Source: Paenibacillus alvei DSM 29
Lineage (GTDB): Bacteria > Bacillota > Bacilli > Paenibacillales > Paenibacillaceae
Reading direction: 5' to 3'
Assembly: GCF_000293805.1 (NCBI RefSeq)
Contig: NZ_AMBZ01000001.1
Location: 524,001-588,000 of the forward strand
Length of the DNA: 64,000 bases
Shown here piece by piece: positions 36,061 to 45,164 of this stretch (positions are counted from its first letter, which is position 1; every line of letters begins with the position of its first letter). The position numbers were made by a program, and so were the translations under genes. The notes under the pieces were generated by a model, which worked only from the letters and a program-made list of their open reading frames with translations, did not search any database and was not told the DNA's origin.

Positions 36061-37347
36061 TTGCAGCTCATTTACGGGCCGCTTATGCCTGTTCGTGTGT
36101 TAGAAGAGAGCACGTACTGGAAACAGCAGGAGAAGAGAAATACAGAAGTTATCCGGGCTGCTGTGCCGCAGCTGGAACCCGAATATGTGCAGCTGCTCGC
36201 CCAATGGGAGCAGGTGCTGTCGCAAACGGAGGCGGCGGCCAAGGCCCAATTGCGTACCGCATTACAGCGGCCAGACGCCCTTCAGCCCGAACAGCTTCAA
36301 CAGCTTCAGGAATTGCTGCGCGCCTCTGTCTATCAGTCCGAGCAATTTGTCCAGCATCTAGAAGCCATCAAGCACAGCAGCCAAGCTGTGCAGCTCACCG
36401 AGCACGCCCCTGTCGTCTTGGATCACATTGCAGAACGGTCTCAATATTTCCTCCAAGCAATCAAGCCTGTATTTTACCCAGCACAAGAACAAGGGAGCAG
36501 CAGTCCTGTTCGCTCAAGCCATAACACTGAACCACCCGCTCGTATTCACTCTACCGATGTGAACGAGCCTTCTTCCAATTGGCCTCCATATCCACCTCAT
36601 CAGCATCAACAATATCCACAGCACCAGCACCAGCAGTATTCCATGCAGGGCATTCACGCATTTATAGGCAATTCTCGCAGTTCACAGTTTGAACACAGTG
36701 AAGAGTCAGATGATGAGTCCTTCGTTCCTATTGGCGGACACAAGCTTCCACCGCTGCCCTATCCGTATAATGCACTAGAGCCATATATTGATGAAATGAC
36801 AATGCGTATTCATCACGACAAGCACCACAAGAGCTATGTCGATGGCTTGAATAAGGCTGAAACGGCACTGGCAGAGGCTAGACGCACGAATAAGTTCGAA
36901 CTCGTGAAATATTGGGAGAATGAGCTAGCCTTCAACGGAGCAGGACACTACCTGCACACTATATTTTGGGATGTAATGAGCCCACAGGGAGGCGGCAGAC
37001 CAACAGGCCCGCTGCTCCGCCAGATCGAGCACGACTTCGGCAGATATGAAGCCTTTCGGAAGCAATTCACGAACGCTGCTGAGAAGGTAGAGGGAGGCGG
37101 CTGGACGATACTTGTCTGGAGTCCGCGCAGCCGCAGATTGGAAATATTGCAGGCAGAGAAGCATCAGAACCTATCCCAGTGGGATATCATCCCACTGCTG
37201 CCAATCGATGTGTGGGAGCACGCCTATTATTTGAAGCATCAAAATGAACGGCCGAAATATATCGCTGATTGGTGGAATGTTGTGAATTGGCCTGTAGTTT
37301 CTGATCGATTTGAGCAAGCTCGCACCTTAAAGTGGACTCCATTTTAA
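36061..37347 (+). CDS. sodF: SodF-type superoxide dismutase with helical N-terminus and His-rich linker
   Basis: 428 residues, start TTG with AAGGAGGG upstream. The C-terminal about 200 residues are a Fe/Mn superoxide dismutase with all four metal ligands: His in MRIHHDKHHKSYV, His in GAGHYLHTIFW, and Asp and His in [12 protein letters not shown]. The ELAFNGAGHYLH and RLEILQAEKHQNLSQWD stretches match Bacillus SodF better than SodA. The N-terminal about 130 residues are helical, Gln/Glu-rich (DUF2935-like?), and a linker holds a repeated HQHQQY motif that should bind metal. It is much longer than B. subtilis SodF (about 280). It probably detoxifies superoxide; localisation to spore or envelope is open. 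Confidence 0.85.
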   Translation: MQLIYGPLMPVRVLEESTYWKQQEKRNTEVIRAAVPQLEPEYVQLLAQWEQVLSQTEAAAKAQLRTALQRPDALQPEQLQQLQELLRASVYQSEQFVQHLEAIKHSSQAVQLTEHAPVVLDHIAERSQYFLQAIKPVFYPAQEQGSSSPVRSSHNTEPPARIHSTDVNEPSSNWPPYPPHQHQQYPQHQHQQYSMQGIHAFIGNSRSSQFEHSEESDDESFVPIGGHKLPPLPYPYNALEPYIDEMTMRIHHDKHHKSYVDGLNKAETALAEARRTNKFELVKYWENELAFNGAGHYLHTIFWDVMSPQGGGRPTGPLLRQIEHDFGRYEAFRKQFTNAAEKVEGGGWTILVWSPRSRRLEILQAEKHQNLSQWDIIPLLPIDVWEHAYYLKHQNERPKYIADWWNVVNWPVVSDRFEQARTLKWTPF

Positions 37348-37534
37348 GTTTGCAACACTATTCGATGAATGAGGAGCATACTTCCTATTTTTCGAGCTTA
37401 TTCGCCGTTGCGCCGCGCCCTTTTCGTTCTATACAATAATAACTGGAAAATAATTGGGTCATGTGCGGTTCTGCGCCGTGCTTTCCTTTTGTACCAGAAC
37501 TATGGGTTATCGACATCGAAAGGGGTGAGGCGAA

Positions 37535-38362
37535 TTGCTCAGACCTATTGTGAAATGGGCTGGCGGCAAACGCCAATTACTTCCCTGCATCCGTCCCTTG
37601 CTTCCTCCGGCAGACTGGACGCGAGCAGCCTACTTCGAGCCGTTCATCGGCGGAGCGGCGTTATTGCTAGCATTAACGCCAGACAACGGGGCCATTAACG
37701 ACGTCAACCAAGAGCTCATCAACGTGTACCAAATGATAAAGCAGCAGCCAGACCGACTTATTGAAGAACTGCGCAAGCACCGCAACGACGAGGACTATTA
37801 TTATGAAATACGGGCCTGGGATCGGAACTCAGAAGCATATACCTCCATGTCCCCTATTAAACGTGCTGCAAGACTGATCTATTTGAATCGGACATGCTAT
37901 AACGGATTGTACCGAGTCAATGCAGGCGGACAATTCAATGTTCCATTCGGGAAGTACAAGCGGCCAAATATTATACGAGAAACCGCCATTCGCAGCATGT
38001 CCGCTTATTTGAATCGCGCTAATATTCGAATGATGGATGGAGATTTCGCTGACGCTGTGCAGGAGGCACGAGCAGGTGATTTTGTCTATTTCGATCCGCC
38101 CTATGACACCTTGACTCCAACTGCTGCCTTTACTTCTTATGCCAAAGGTGGATTCGGCCGCCCCGAACAGCAGCGGTTAGCCAATGTATTCAAAGAATTA
38201 AGTGAGCGCGGCGTGTATGTCATGCTGTCCAATCATGCAACAGACTATATTCAAGAGTTGTACAAGGGATATCGGATACATACGGTAAAAGCGAGGCGAA
38301 GCATTAATTCCAAGGGCGACGGGCGTGGTGTAATTAATGAGGTCATTATTATGAACTACTGA
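37535..38362 (+). CDS. D12-class DNA adenine methyltransferase (Dam-like)
   Basis: 275 residues with TTG start (GGGGTGAGG upstream). N-terminal PIVKWAGGKRQLL and YFEPFIGGAALLLAL form the AdoMet pocket, RLIYLNRTCYNGLYRVN the target region, and FVYFDPPYDTL is the catalytic DPPY motif. The layout is that of M.DpnIIA/Dam-type N6-adenine methylases, which often modify GATC; specificity cannot be proven from sequence alone. No restriction endonuclease gene is adjacent, so it appears to be an orphan methylase with a possible regulatory or anti-restriction role. Confidence 0.9.
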   Translation: MLRPIVKWAGGKRQLLPCIRPLLPPADWTRAAYFEPFIGGAALLLALTPDNGAINDVNQELINVYQMIKQQPDRLIEELRKHRNDEDYYYEIRAWDRNSEAYTSMSPIKRAARLIYLNRTCYNGLYRVNAGGQFNVPFGKYKRPNIIRETAIRSMSAYLNRANIRMMDGDFADAVQEARAGDFVYFDPPYDTLTPTAAFTSYAKGGFGRPEQQRLANVFKELSERGVYVMLSNHATDYIQELYKGYRIHTVKARRSINSKGDGRGVINEVIIMNY

Positions 38363-38424
38363 AGTGAATAACGTGATCTGGATATAGGTCTACTTGATGT
38401 GCACGTCCCAGCATCATGCCGGCA

Positions 38425-38568
38425 TCAATCCATCTCGTACTTTTTCTTCGCGCGTTCGTAAGCTTCCTGGGCGCGATCCCGCCTAGGAAGCTTACTGTCA
38501 ATGCGCAGAAGGAGCAAAAGATTGCAGCAGAGCAAGATAAGAATGAGCAGTTCTAACATAATTCCCAT
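38425..38568 (-). CDS. Small membrane protein, 47 residues
   Basis: AGGAGGG lies 6 nt before the ATG at 38568. The product is MGIMLELLILILLCCNLLLL then LRIDSKLPRRDRAQEAYERA and KKKYEMD, i.e. one strongly hydrophobic helix (residues 4-23) followed by a charged, possibly helical cytoplasmic tail. No family recognised. It lies 17 bp downstream of the phzF-like gene (same strand), so it may be its operon partner. A 16-bp imperfect inverted repeat lies inside the coding sequence. Real expression is likely from the ribosome binding site and composition but not proven. Confidence 0.65.
   Translation of the reverse strand: MGIMLELLILILLCCNLLLLLRIDSKLPRRDRAQEAYERAKKKYEMD
38458..38495. repeat. Long inverted repeat inside the small ORF
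   Basis: 16-bp arms (38458-38473 and 38480-38495) with one mismatch and a 6-nt loop; the outer 11 bp (GTAAGCTTCCT) pair perfectly. No T-run follows in either direction. Confidence 0.8.
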
Positions 38569-38585
38569 TCAGCTCCCTCCTGAAC

Positions 38586-39437
38586 TCATATTGATAACGA
38601 TGAAAAAGTGAACTGACCTTCCATAATGGATACGGCCGTTCCTGTTAATTGTACGCGCTTCTCTTGCAGTTTCAGCTTCACAATGCCTTCTCTAGCAGAG
38701 CATTGACGACCGACAAGCGATGATTTGCCAAGCTTGGCGCCCCAATACGGCCCCGTTGTACAATGTGCAGACCCCGTAACCGGATCTTCATTCACACCAA
38801 GTCTTGGGAAGAAGCAGCGTGATACAAAATCAATCCCCTCATGGGCCGATTCATCTGCTAGTGCTGTAACAAGCACGCCTATCTCTTCATGACCGCATGC
38901 CTTCAGCTGCTCCCAATTGGGCTGTAATGATCGTACGGTCTGCTCCGAATCGACGGCAGCCACCAGTTCATTCCGGCTTCTGAACACCTCATGAACGGAG
39001 CAGCCTAGCGCCTCTTCCAGACGTATGCACAATGCTTCGTCGTCAACAGGCGTTAGCGTAGAAGCAGAGAAATCCAGCGTAATTTCACATTTGTCCCCGT
39101 CCTCCTTATATTCTGCATGAAGTATCCCGCTTAGGGTATCGAAGGAGATGCTCTTGCCACGAGCAATTCCGCATTGCCGCAGCACATGAGCCGTTGCAAG
39201 CGTTGCATGTCCGCACAAGTCAACTTCGACCTCTGGCGTGAACCAGCGCAGTCCGAGGATGTGTCTATCCCCCTCAGGCGCAATACGAACAAATGCCGTT
39301 TCTGATAAATTCATTTCGGATGCAATATGCTGCATCAACGTCTCATTCCATTCCTGCTCGACGAGACATACCGCAGCGGGATTGCCGCGGAATGGCGCAT
39401 CTGTAAATGCATCTACGATGTATACCTTCATATCCAT
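38586..39437 (-). CDS. PhzF-family isomerase/epimerase
   Basis: 283 residues. YIVDAFTDAPFRGNPAAVCLV at the N-terminus, the catalytic Glu in MNLSETAFV, LRWFTPEVEVDLCGHATLATAHVL, and the duplicated half with VNEDPVTGSAHCTTGPYW are hallmarks of PhzF (diaminopimelate-epimerase fold). Members catalyse isomerisations such as the phenazine precursor step, but most Bacillota copies have unknown substrates, and there are no phenazine genes here. Neighbour: the small membrane protein gene downstream. Confidence 0.92.
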   Translation of the reverse strand: MDMKVYIVDAFTDAPFRGNPAAVCLVEQEWNETLMQHIASEMNLSETAFVRIAPEGDRHILGLRWFTPEVEVDLCGHATLATAHVLRQCGIARGKSISFDTLSGILHAEYKEDGDKCEITLDFSASTLTPVDDEALCIRLEEALGCSVHEVFRSRNELVAAVDSEQTVRSLQPNWEQLKACGHEEIGVLVTALADESAHEGIDFVSRCFFPRLGVNEDPVTGSAHCTTGPYWGAKLGKSSLVGRQCSAREGIVKLKLQEKRVQLTGTAVSIMEGQFTFSSLSI

Positions 39438-39607
39438 ACCTCCCTAGCTAAGATACCATAGCTTACGATTGGGAAGGCCCGAAACTGTTCTATTTCTGTT
39501 CTATTTCATTTCTATTGTTGAACCTATTCCATGCTAATGCTTTTTCGATTCACAGCGTCGTCTCTTGCTGCGCTTATCGAATGGATCAGGCTCGGAATCA
39601 CCTGATC

Positions 39608-41965
39608 TCATCCTTTTTGAAAGATGTATGTCTCCTGCGGAACCTCTGCTATCCATGGACTTGGCTGGCCTACACTGTACACATGCAGCTCATGCATCGC
39701 CCGCGTGCAGGCCACATACAGCAGCTTTTGCTCATTTGCTCGCCCATAAACCGCTTCTGAAGCATCATAAATGACGACGGCATCAAATTCTACACCCTTG
39801 GCCAAATACGATGGAATGACAAGCGCTCCTTCTTCGAACGAAACCGTATCTTGTTCCACAAGATAAATAGGAAGCTCGTTCCGCAGTGCCTCATACGCCT
39901 CTCTGCTCTCCTGCGCCGTCTTGCAAATAACAGCCACATTGCGATGTCCATTCTGCAGCAGTTGACGTACACGATCCGCTGTCATTCGATTACGCGCTGC
40001 ACCATCCTTCGCTACAGTTACGGTAGGCTTGCTTCCAGCACGATCGAACGGTTCAATATGCTGACCATCAAGCGCAAGATAGCGGGCAAATTCCATAATC
40101 GGACGCGTTGTTCGATAGCTGCGCGTCAAGTGGAAGGTTTCCGTTGGCGAGGATCCTCCTATGTCCGATGCTCTCCAACTGCTGTTCATATCCCCTTCCC
40201 CGGTATGCGGATATATCGCTTGCTCCCAATCTCCAAGCAGTGTTATGCCGCAGCGCGGAAACATCCGTCTCAGCAGAGCGAATTGGAACGGTGAATAATC
40301 TTGTGCCTCATCAATGAACAACTGCCGGATTGAGGTATTAACACGAACCCCCTTAATGCATTCATTCAAATACAAATATGGCGTTGCATCCTCAAACGGC
40401 ATCTCTCCTGAACGAAGCCGCGCTTCCGTGGCATCACATATCTCATTCCACTCCGCAGGCAAGATTCCAGCAGGCGCACAGCGCTGCGATACTTCTCGTT
40501 CTGCAAACAGCTGCCGATATGTGCCTGCCATATCAATGAATTCAAGCTTCTTCACCATCGCGTACAGCGACTTGAATTGCTCATTCACAATGGCAGCAGC
40601 AAGCCAATTGCGCTCGCGTTGGAAGTCATCGAATGTCTCCTCCGAGAACTTCTTCTTGCGCTGTAGCTGCGTGTAAGCCTCATGGTATGCATCATCATCG
40701 AGCATCTCTACTTCCTCATCCACCCACGGCTTCGAACGTTCTTCTTTGGCTGCTCGATGCAGTTCCCCACGCAGCCATTCCGCCAGCAAGCGCAAGCGAT
40801 TCGGCAGCGGAAGCGATGCATCATAACGGTAGAGCTGGTCGCATATTTGCTCAGACGTGATCAACACCGCATCGCGGAAGCGAATATCATGGAACTGCAG
40901 CCCTTCTGTCCCTAGCCACTTCACATATGCATGGATCATCTCCACATAGCCTCGACCCGCCTTAAAGCGAATCGATACCATACGTGCCGAATAACCCGGA
41001 TCTCCTGCAGCTGTTAACGAATATTCCATTTGCTCGAATGGATGCTCCAGCTTGAAGCTGTTACTTAAGCGATGCTCTAAATAATCCTGGAATGTCGTCT
41101 GCTGCATGTTCCGTTCCCCAAGCTCCGGCAATACGGTCGATACATAACGGTTAAACAAAGGGTTCGGAGAGAACAGGACGATCTGCTCTGCTTGTAGAGT
41201 ATCCCGATAACGGTAGAGCAAATATGCGATACGCTGCAGCGCAGTCGACGTCTTGCCGCTTCCCGCAGGTCCCGTCACAATGAGTATGCCGCTTCGTTCA
41301 TTTCGAATAATTCGATTCTGTTCCTGCTGGATGGTCGCGACGATACTCTTCATATGCTCGGCAGAAGGCTGGCTCAGCATTTGCCGCAGCAGCTCATCGC
41401 CAATGGTGACCCCTGTATCGAACATCCCTCGGAATCGTCCCTCCGAGATGAGAAATTGCCGCTTCAGCTCCATCATTCCATCGATTTCCCCTACCGGAGT
41501 CGAATAATGAGCAGGTCCTGGAGGGTAGTCATAATACAAGCTGGATACCGGCGCACGCCAGTCGTAAACGAGAAATTCACCTTCTGAATTGCGGAAGGAT
41601 CCGATACCTAGATAAATCTGTTCGCTTCTTGATTCTCCCGTTTCATTAAAATCAATCCGGGCGAAGTAAGGCGACTTCGACATGCGAGTCAGCACATCCA
41701 ATTGACGAGCGGCATGCCGATGTCGATGCTCGCGTTCTGTCAGCACCTCTGCTTGCTGCTTCATGCTGGCAAAGGTTTCGATAGCCTCATTGACATCATC
41801 CATGTTGATTTTGACATCGTCCCAAAATGTCTTGCGGAATTCGACTACCTCATGCTTGATAGTGCCGATGTCCTGCTGCAGGGGTTCAATGTGCTGCTCA
41901 ATAGCCTCCATCACTTGAACCGCTCGTTCCTCTTCCAGACGCCATTGTTCTTCCTTCGTACTCAT
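39608..41965 (-). CDS. helD: HelD-like RNA polymerase-recycling ATPase
   Basis: 785 residues, like B. subtilis HelD (about 774). An N-terminal coiled coil (1-90, EEERAVQVMEAIEQHIEPLQ) is followed by a superfamily 1 helicase core: Walker A VTGPAGSGKTSTALQRIAYLL, LFIDEAQDYSPFQFALL (Walker B), TLLGDWEQAIYP, FHLTRSYRTTRPIMEF, VIPSYLAKGVEFDAVVIYDA and LLYVACTRAMHELHVY. HelD removes stalled RNA polymerase from DNA and some classes confer rifampicin tolerance (known). The ATG has GGGTGG upstream. A divergent plus-strand promoter lies about 40 bp upstream. Confidence 0.92.
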   Translation of the reverse strand: MSTKEEQWRLEEERAVQVMEAIEQHIEPLQQDIGTIKHEVVEFRKTFWDDVKINMDDVNEAIETFASMKQQAEVLTEREHRHRHAARQLDVLTRMSKSPYFARIDFNETGESRSEQIYLGIGSFRNSEGEFLVYDWRAPVSSLYYDYPPGPAHYSTPVGEIDGMMELKRQFLISEGRFRGMFDTGVTIGDELLRQMLSQPSAEHMKSIVATIQQEQNRIIRNERSGILIVTGPAGSGKTSTALQRIAYLLYRYRDTLQAEQIVLFSPNPLFNRYVSTVLPELGERNMQQTTFQDYLEHRLSNSFKLEHPFEQMEYSLTAAGDPGYSARMVSIRFKAGRGYVEMIHAYVKWLGTEGLQFHDIRFRDAVLITSEQICDQLYRYDASLPLPNRLRLLAEWLRGELHRAAKEERSKPWVDEEVEMLDDDAYHEAYTQLQRKKKFSEETFDDFQRERNWLAAAIVNEQFKSLYAMVKKLEFIDMAGTYRQLFAEREVSQRCAPAGILPAEWNEICDATEARLRSGEMPFEDATPYLYLNECIKGVRVNTSIRQLFIDEAQDYSPFQFALLRRMFPRCGITLLGDWEQAIYPHTGEGDMNSSWRASDIGGSSPTETFHLTRSYRTTRPIMEFARYLALDGQHIEPFDRAGSKPTVTVAKDGAARNRMTADRVRQLLQNGHRNVAVICKTAQESREAYEALRNELPIYLVEQDTVSFEEGALVIPSYLAKGVEFDAVVIYDASEAVYGRANEQKLLYVACTRAMHELHVYSVGQPSPWIAEVPQETYIFQKG

Positions 41966-42002
41966 GCAACCACCCGCTTCTTAGAAATATAATAAATTTA
42001 AG

Positions 42003-42167
42003 TTGACAGCATGCGATTCGATATGATATTATATATTTGGGATAAAATATTTTAATTACATATACCCATATCGCATATTTGATCATAACATAACCGTCCT
42101 CTGCTTACAAGACGTTGGTTTGGCAATTGCCTTGTCAACTTTTGTCTGCAGAGGACGATTTTATTTG
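42003..42167 (+). ncRNA. Candidate small RNA with promoter and terminator
   Basis: TTGACA (42003-42008), 18-bp spacer, TATTAT (42027-42032) is a near-consensus sigma-A promoter on the plus strand. No plus-strand ORF follows. A 10-bp stem CGTCCTCTGC/GCAGAGGACG (42095-42104 and 42148-42157), with an inner GGCAATTGCC palindrome, is followed by ATTTTATTTG. This would give an RNA of about 125 nt between the divergent helD promoter and a convergent gene. I see no match to a known RNA family. It could also be a bare terminator. Confidence 0.35.
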
Positions 42168-42188
42168 AACGATACAATTGTCTGAATG

Positions 42189-42704
42189 CTATCCATGTAC
42201 GATAATCTTTTTCTTCGCATACTTCTCAAGAAGCTGTATGAGCTGCGTTTGCTCTGTTGGGGTGGATAAGCAGGCTAGAGGGATAATATGCGCCTGCATC
42301 GAGCTGATGAAGATATACAAGTAGTCTTTGGTCATCCGAATCTCCGGTATCGCATCCCAGTTGTAATGAGCGTTGCCAACTGGAGTCGTCTCATCAATCC
42401 CCTGCTCCGTAATCTCCATCGTATGATCTCCAAGCCAGGCCGCATTTTCTTTGGAATCAGCCCATCGCATCACTTTTCTTTTAATCGAAAAATACATAAA
42501 TACGTTCAAGAGTGCACCCAGCGCTACCCCTACGAGAATCGAGTAGGCCCATGTTTTGCCGATAACTTTAAAAATAATGCTGCAAAAAATAGGCAATCCA
42601 ATTCGATTTAAGAGCATGATCTTCCGATATTTCGGCATGCTGTACATGACGAATTTATTGAATCTCCAGTAGTCTTCCTTCGTAATATGCATCGAAATTT
42701 TCAT
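42189..42704 (-). CDS. YcxB-like membrane protein
   Basis: 171 residues. MKISMHITKEDYWRFNKFVM leads into two adjacent hydrophobic segments (about 32-75), then a C-terminal domain with WLGDHTMEITEQGIDETTPVGNAHYNWDAI and YLYIFISSMQAHIIPLA. This is the YcxB-type C-terminal domain (PH-like) found in small Bacillota membrane proteins of unknown function. It is alone on the strand. Function unknown. Confidence 0.75.
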   Translation of the reverse strand: MKISMHITKEDYWRFNKFVMYSMPKYRKIMLLNRIGLPIFCSIIFKVIGKTWAYSILVGVALGALLNVFMYFSIKRKVMRWADSKENAAWLGDHTMEITEQGIDETTPVGNAHYNWDAIPEIRMTKDYLYIFISSMQAHIIPLACLSTPTEQTQLIQLLEKYAKKKIIVHG

Positions 42705-42837
42705 AGCATAACTCCTTTGTCATAAAAGAATAACTTGAACGCCTGTCCCTCTCATTATACATGCAGCGATAATGTTAGGACACCCAACCTTGCTGACCTG
42801 GCAAATCCCCCAACCTAACTTAACTAGCTTAAATTAA

Positions 42838-42885
42838 CAAAAAAGAAGACATCCTCCGCCTTACAACGAAGAAATGCCTTCTCTC
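42838..42885 (-). terminator. Terminator of the gene ending at 42939
   Basis: On the minus strand AGAAGGCAT pairs with ATGTCTTCT (one mismatch) and is followed by a T6 run. Confidence 0.6.
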
Positions 42886-42938
42886 GATTCTCGATTCCTT
42901 TAGGACATATAACATGTATAACGTTAATAAATGAATTC

Positions 42939-44003
42939 CTATCCTTCTTGCTTGGAGAAATAATCGAACAAATCTCCACGCGCTTCTTCCAAATACGCAA
43001 GATGCGGCTCGCGCTCGATACGAATTTTCAGGCGTTGTGCCGTTTTCTCGAATAAATCAACGCATTCATTCGTGCGAATAATAAGCTTTTGCGGACGCAC
43101 GCCCTGCTCTTCAATGAGCTGCAGGAAGTGATTTAGGAATTCCTGTTCAAAATTGTCATCATAGGCGACATGGAAACCAACGGCCGCACGTGTAGTACGG
43201 TCTACCCACAAGCAGAGGCGCGGATAGTACGGACGCTCTCCTTCACCCTTAACGGCAACAGGAGCATAGAAGTATTCCGTTTCCCACTGGCCCTTCTTAT
43301 TCGGGAAACGGTTCATAACATCATTCAGGCGGTCTCGATCTTCGATTTCGACTTTCACAGGACGCTCCAATACGAAATCAGGATCCATCCAACGATCAGT
43401 CCATTCCCCATTTTCCAGTACACGAACCAATACTTGGCCGGATTGCGGCGCAGCCATCAATTCATTATCCTTCTTCACACGCGCTGCCAGATCCATCGCT
43501 TGTTCTAAGGCGATCGCCAAGAAACTGACCTGCTTCTCATCAAGCGTCCATGGAACAAACCCCGGGTCATACGCGCGGAACATTGGCCAAGCATTGCGAC
43601 CGCGGAAGCGGAACCCGAGCTCCTTGATCTGCGCTAAATCGTGCTTTTCCAAATCCGTACGGTCTTCAAAAGTAACCATAATGCATTTTTGGCGGTGCAG
43701 CCATGCATTCTGCTCATGATTATCCAGCATCATGCTGTTCAGGCTCTCCAGCCCTTCGCCGCCGCGGAACAACGACAAGCCGAATAAGTAGTCTGTCCCA
43801 TTCATAATCGTGCAATAGCCTACTTCTCCATCCTCCGGGTTGCTCACGCCAAAAATCACGTTCTCCGGCATCCACTCCCAGCTCGCCTGCTTCTTGAACG
43901 CAGAGGCTGCTTCATATAATCTAGCCCACAGCATCTGTTCCGCAGTCAATTCCACTTCTTGTTCTGCATTCTTTTGTTCCGGCTTCTTCTTTGCTTCTGT
44001 CAT
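42939..44003 (-). CDS. Conserved hypothetical protein, cytoplasmic
   Basis: 354 residues, no signal peptide or membrane segment. A charged Lys/Glu/Gln start is followed by an alpha/beta protein with recognisable islands such as WEWMPENVIFGVSNPEDGEVGYCTIMNG, LGFRFRGRNAWPMFRAYDPGFVPW, and PQKLIIRTNECVDLFEKTAQRL. I think it belongs to one of the DUF families (DUF6930/7309-type) that combine a SEC-C-like or plasmid-type domain, but cannot confirm. It has its own terminator. Function unknown. Confidence 0.65.
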   Translation of the reverse strand: MTEAKKKPEQKNAEQEVELTAEQMLWARLYEAASAFKKQASWEWMPENVIFGVSNPEDGEVGYCTIMNGTDYLFGLSLFRGGEGLESLNSMMLDNHEQNAWLHRQKCIMVTFEDRTDLEKHDLAQIKELGFRFRGRNAWPMFRAYDPGFVPWTLDEKQVSFLAIALEQAMDLAARVKKDNELMAAPQSGQVLVRVLENGEWTDRWMDPDFVLERPVKVEIEDRDRLNDVMNRFPNKKGQWETEYFYAPVAVKGEGERPYYPRLCLWVDRTTRAAVGFHVAYDDNFEQEFLNHFLQLIEEQGVRPQKLIIRTNECVDLFEKTAQRLKIRIEREPHLAYLEEARGDLFDYFSKQEG

Positions 44004-44044
44004 GTGACTTGTAACTCCTCCTGTTCAATTTCCTGTTCTTTCCG

Positions 44045-44077
44045 AAAAAAACCCCGTCCCATGCCCGGAACGGGGTT
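44045..44077 (-). terminator. Terminator of folE
   Basis: AACCCCGT (44050-44057) pairs with ACGGGGTT (44070-44077), followed on the minus strand by T7. Confidence 0.9.
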
Positions 44078-44109
44078 CATCAGTTCTCAGTTCACCCACA
44101 TGCATCACA

Positions 44110-44703
44110 TTACTGCTTAATCAGTGACAAAAATTCCGCGCGCTGCGCTGCATCCGTTCGGAAGCTTCCGCGTGTTGCCATTGTTACCGTCTTGCTTCCT
44201 GGCTTCTTTACGCCACGGGCGCACATGCACAAATGCTCGCCTTCCACGACAACCATGACACCGTGCGGCTTGAGCACCTCATCCATAATGTCAGCAATCT
44301 CGCTAGTGATCCGCTCTTGCACCTGCAAGCGACGGGAGATTGCTTCCACCAAGCGAGCGAACTTGCTAAGTCCAGCAATCTTGCCGCTTGGAATATATCC
44401 GATATGCACCTTCCCGAAGAAGGGCGCCATATGATGCTCACATTGGCTATAATACGTAATATCCTTTACTATGACAAGCTCTTCGTGATTTTCATCGAAT
44501 GCAACCCCGAGCGCATCACGAGGATCTACCTCATAACCGGCGAAGATCTCCTCATACATGCGAGTTACGCGTGCTGGCGTGTCCAGCAATCCTTCGCGCT
44601 CAACATCTTCTCCGACGAGCCTCAAAATTTCCTTAATATGATGCTCAATCTGCTCGCGATTCGCATCAACCTGTGTATTCACATAGTCCTTCAAACCAGC
44701 CAC
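44110..44703 (-). CDS. folE: GTP cyclohydrolase I
   Basis: 197 residues from GTG at 44703, chosen because GAAGGAGG is 7 nt upstream; a longer frame to 44736 lacks an RBS. It converts GTP to dihydroneopterin triphosphate, the first step of folate synthesis, and in some organisms also feeds queuosine synthesis. Zn-binding [40 protein letters not shown] and [17 protein letters not shown] are present. The queG-ogt gene is nearby but on a separate stretch (44748-44966 lies between), so a queuosine link is only suggestive. Confidence 0.95.
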   Translation of the reverse strand: MAGLKDYVNTQVDANREQIEHHIKEILRLVGEDVEREGLLDTPARVTRMYEEIFAGYEVDPRDALGVAFDENHEELVIVKDITYYSQCEHHMAPFFGKVHIGYIPSGKIAGLSKFARLVEAISRRLQVQERITSEIADIMDEVLKPHGVMVVVEGEHLCMCARGVKKPGSKTVTMATRGSFRTDAAQRAEFLSLIKQ

Positions 44704-44747
44704 GAACGTTCCTCCTTCCGCCGCGCTTGTGAGCATATCTCGTTAAC

Positions 44748-44966
44748 TTAGCGGGATTTCTTGAAATTCTTGTTCTTCATCATTTGCTGTGCTTGCTGCA
44801 TCTGCTTCGAATTCAGATTGTAGCCCATTTGCTTCGCCATTTTCTGCAGCATTTGAGGGTCGGACTGCATCTTCGTCATTTGGTTACGCAGATAATATAC
44901 GCCGCCAGCAAAGCCGATGATAATGCCTACAATTAGTGTTACGATCGCCGTAATTACTGTCCACAT
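44748..44966 (-). CDS. yneF: UPF0154 (YneF-like) small membrane protein
   Basis: 72 residues. One N-terminal helix (about 3-26, GIIIGFAGGVYYLRNQM) and a conserved tail QSDPQMLQKMAKQMGYNLNS with SKQMQQAQQMMKNKN. This is the UPF0154/YneF family, widespread in Bacillota and of unknown function. It lies immediately upstream of folE (45 bp to the stop/start interval). It is intact. Confidence 0.9.
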   Translation of the reverse strand: MWTVITAIVTLIVGIIIGFAGGVYYLRNQMTKMQSDPQMLQKMAKQMGYNLNSKQMQQAQQMMKNKNFKKSR

Positions 44967-45164
44967 CTTCCCATGGTCACCCCAACATCGTCAAGTTTTG
45001 CTCATTGCTTCTATATTTCAATAGGTACAGATTCATTGAATGATCCACCGAAATCCTCATCTAGAAAAATAAAAAGGTATCGATGTGCCGTTCCACTTCA
45101 AATTTACCGTACCGCCACTATGATAGCACGTACCATCAATCGTGACAAATATCCCCTGTTCCAA

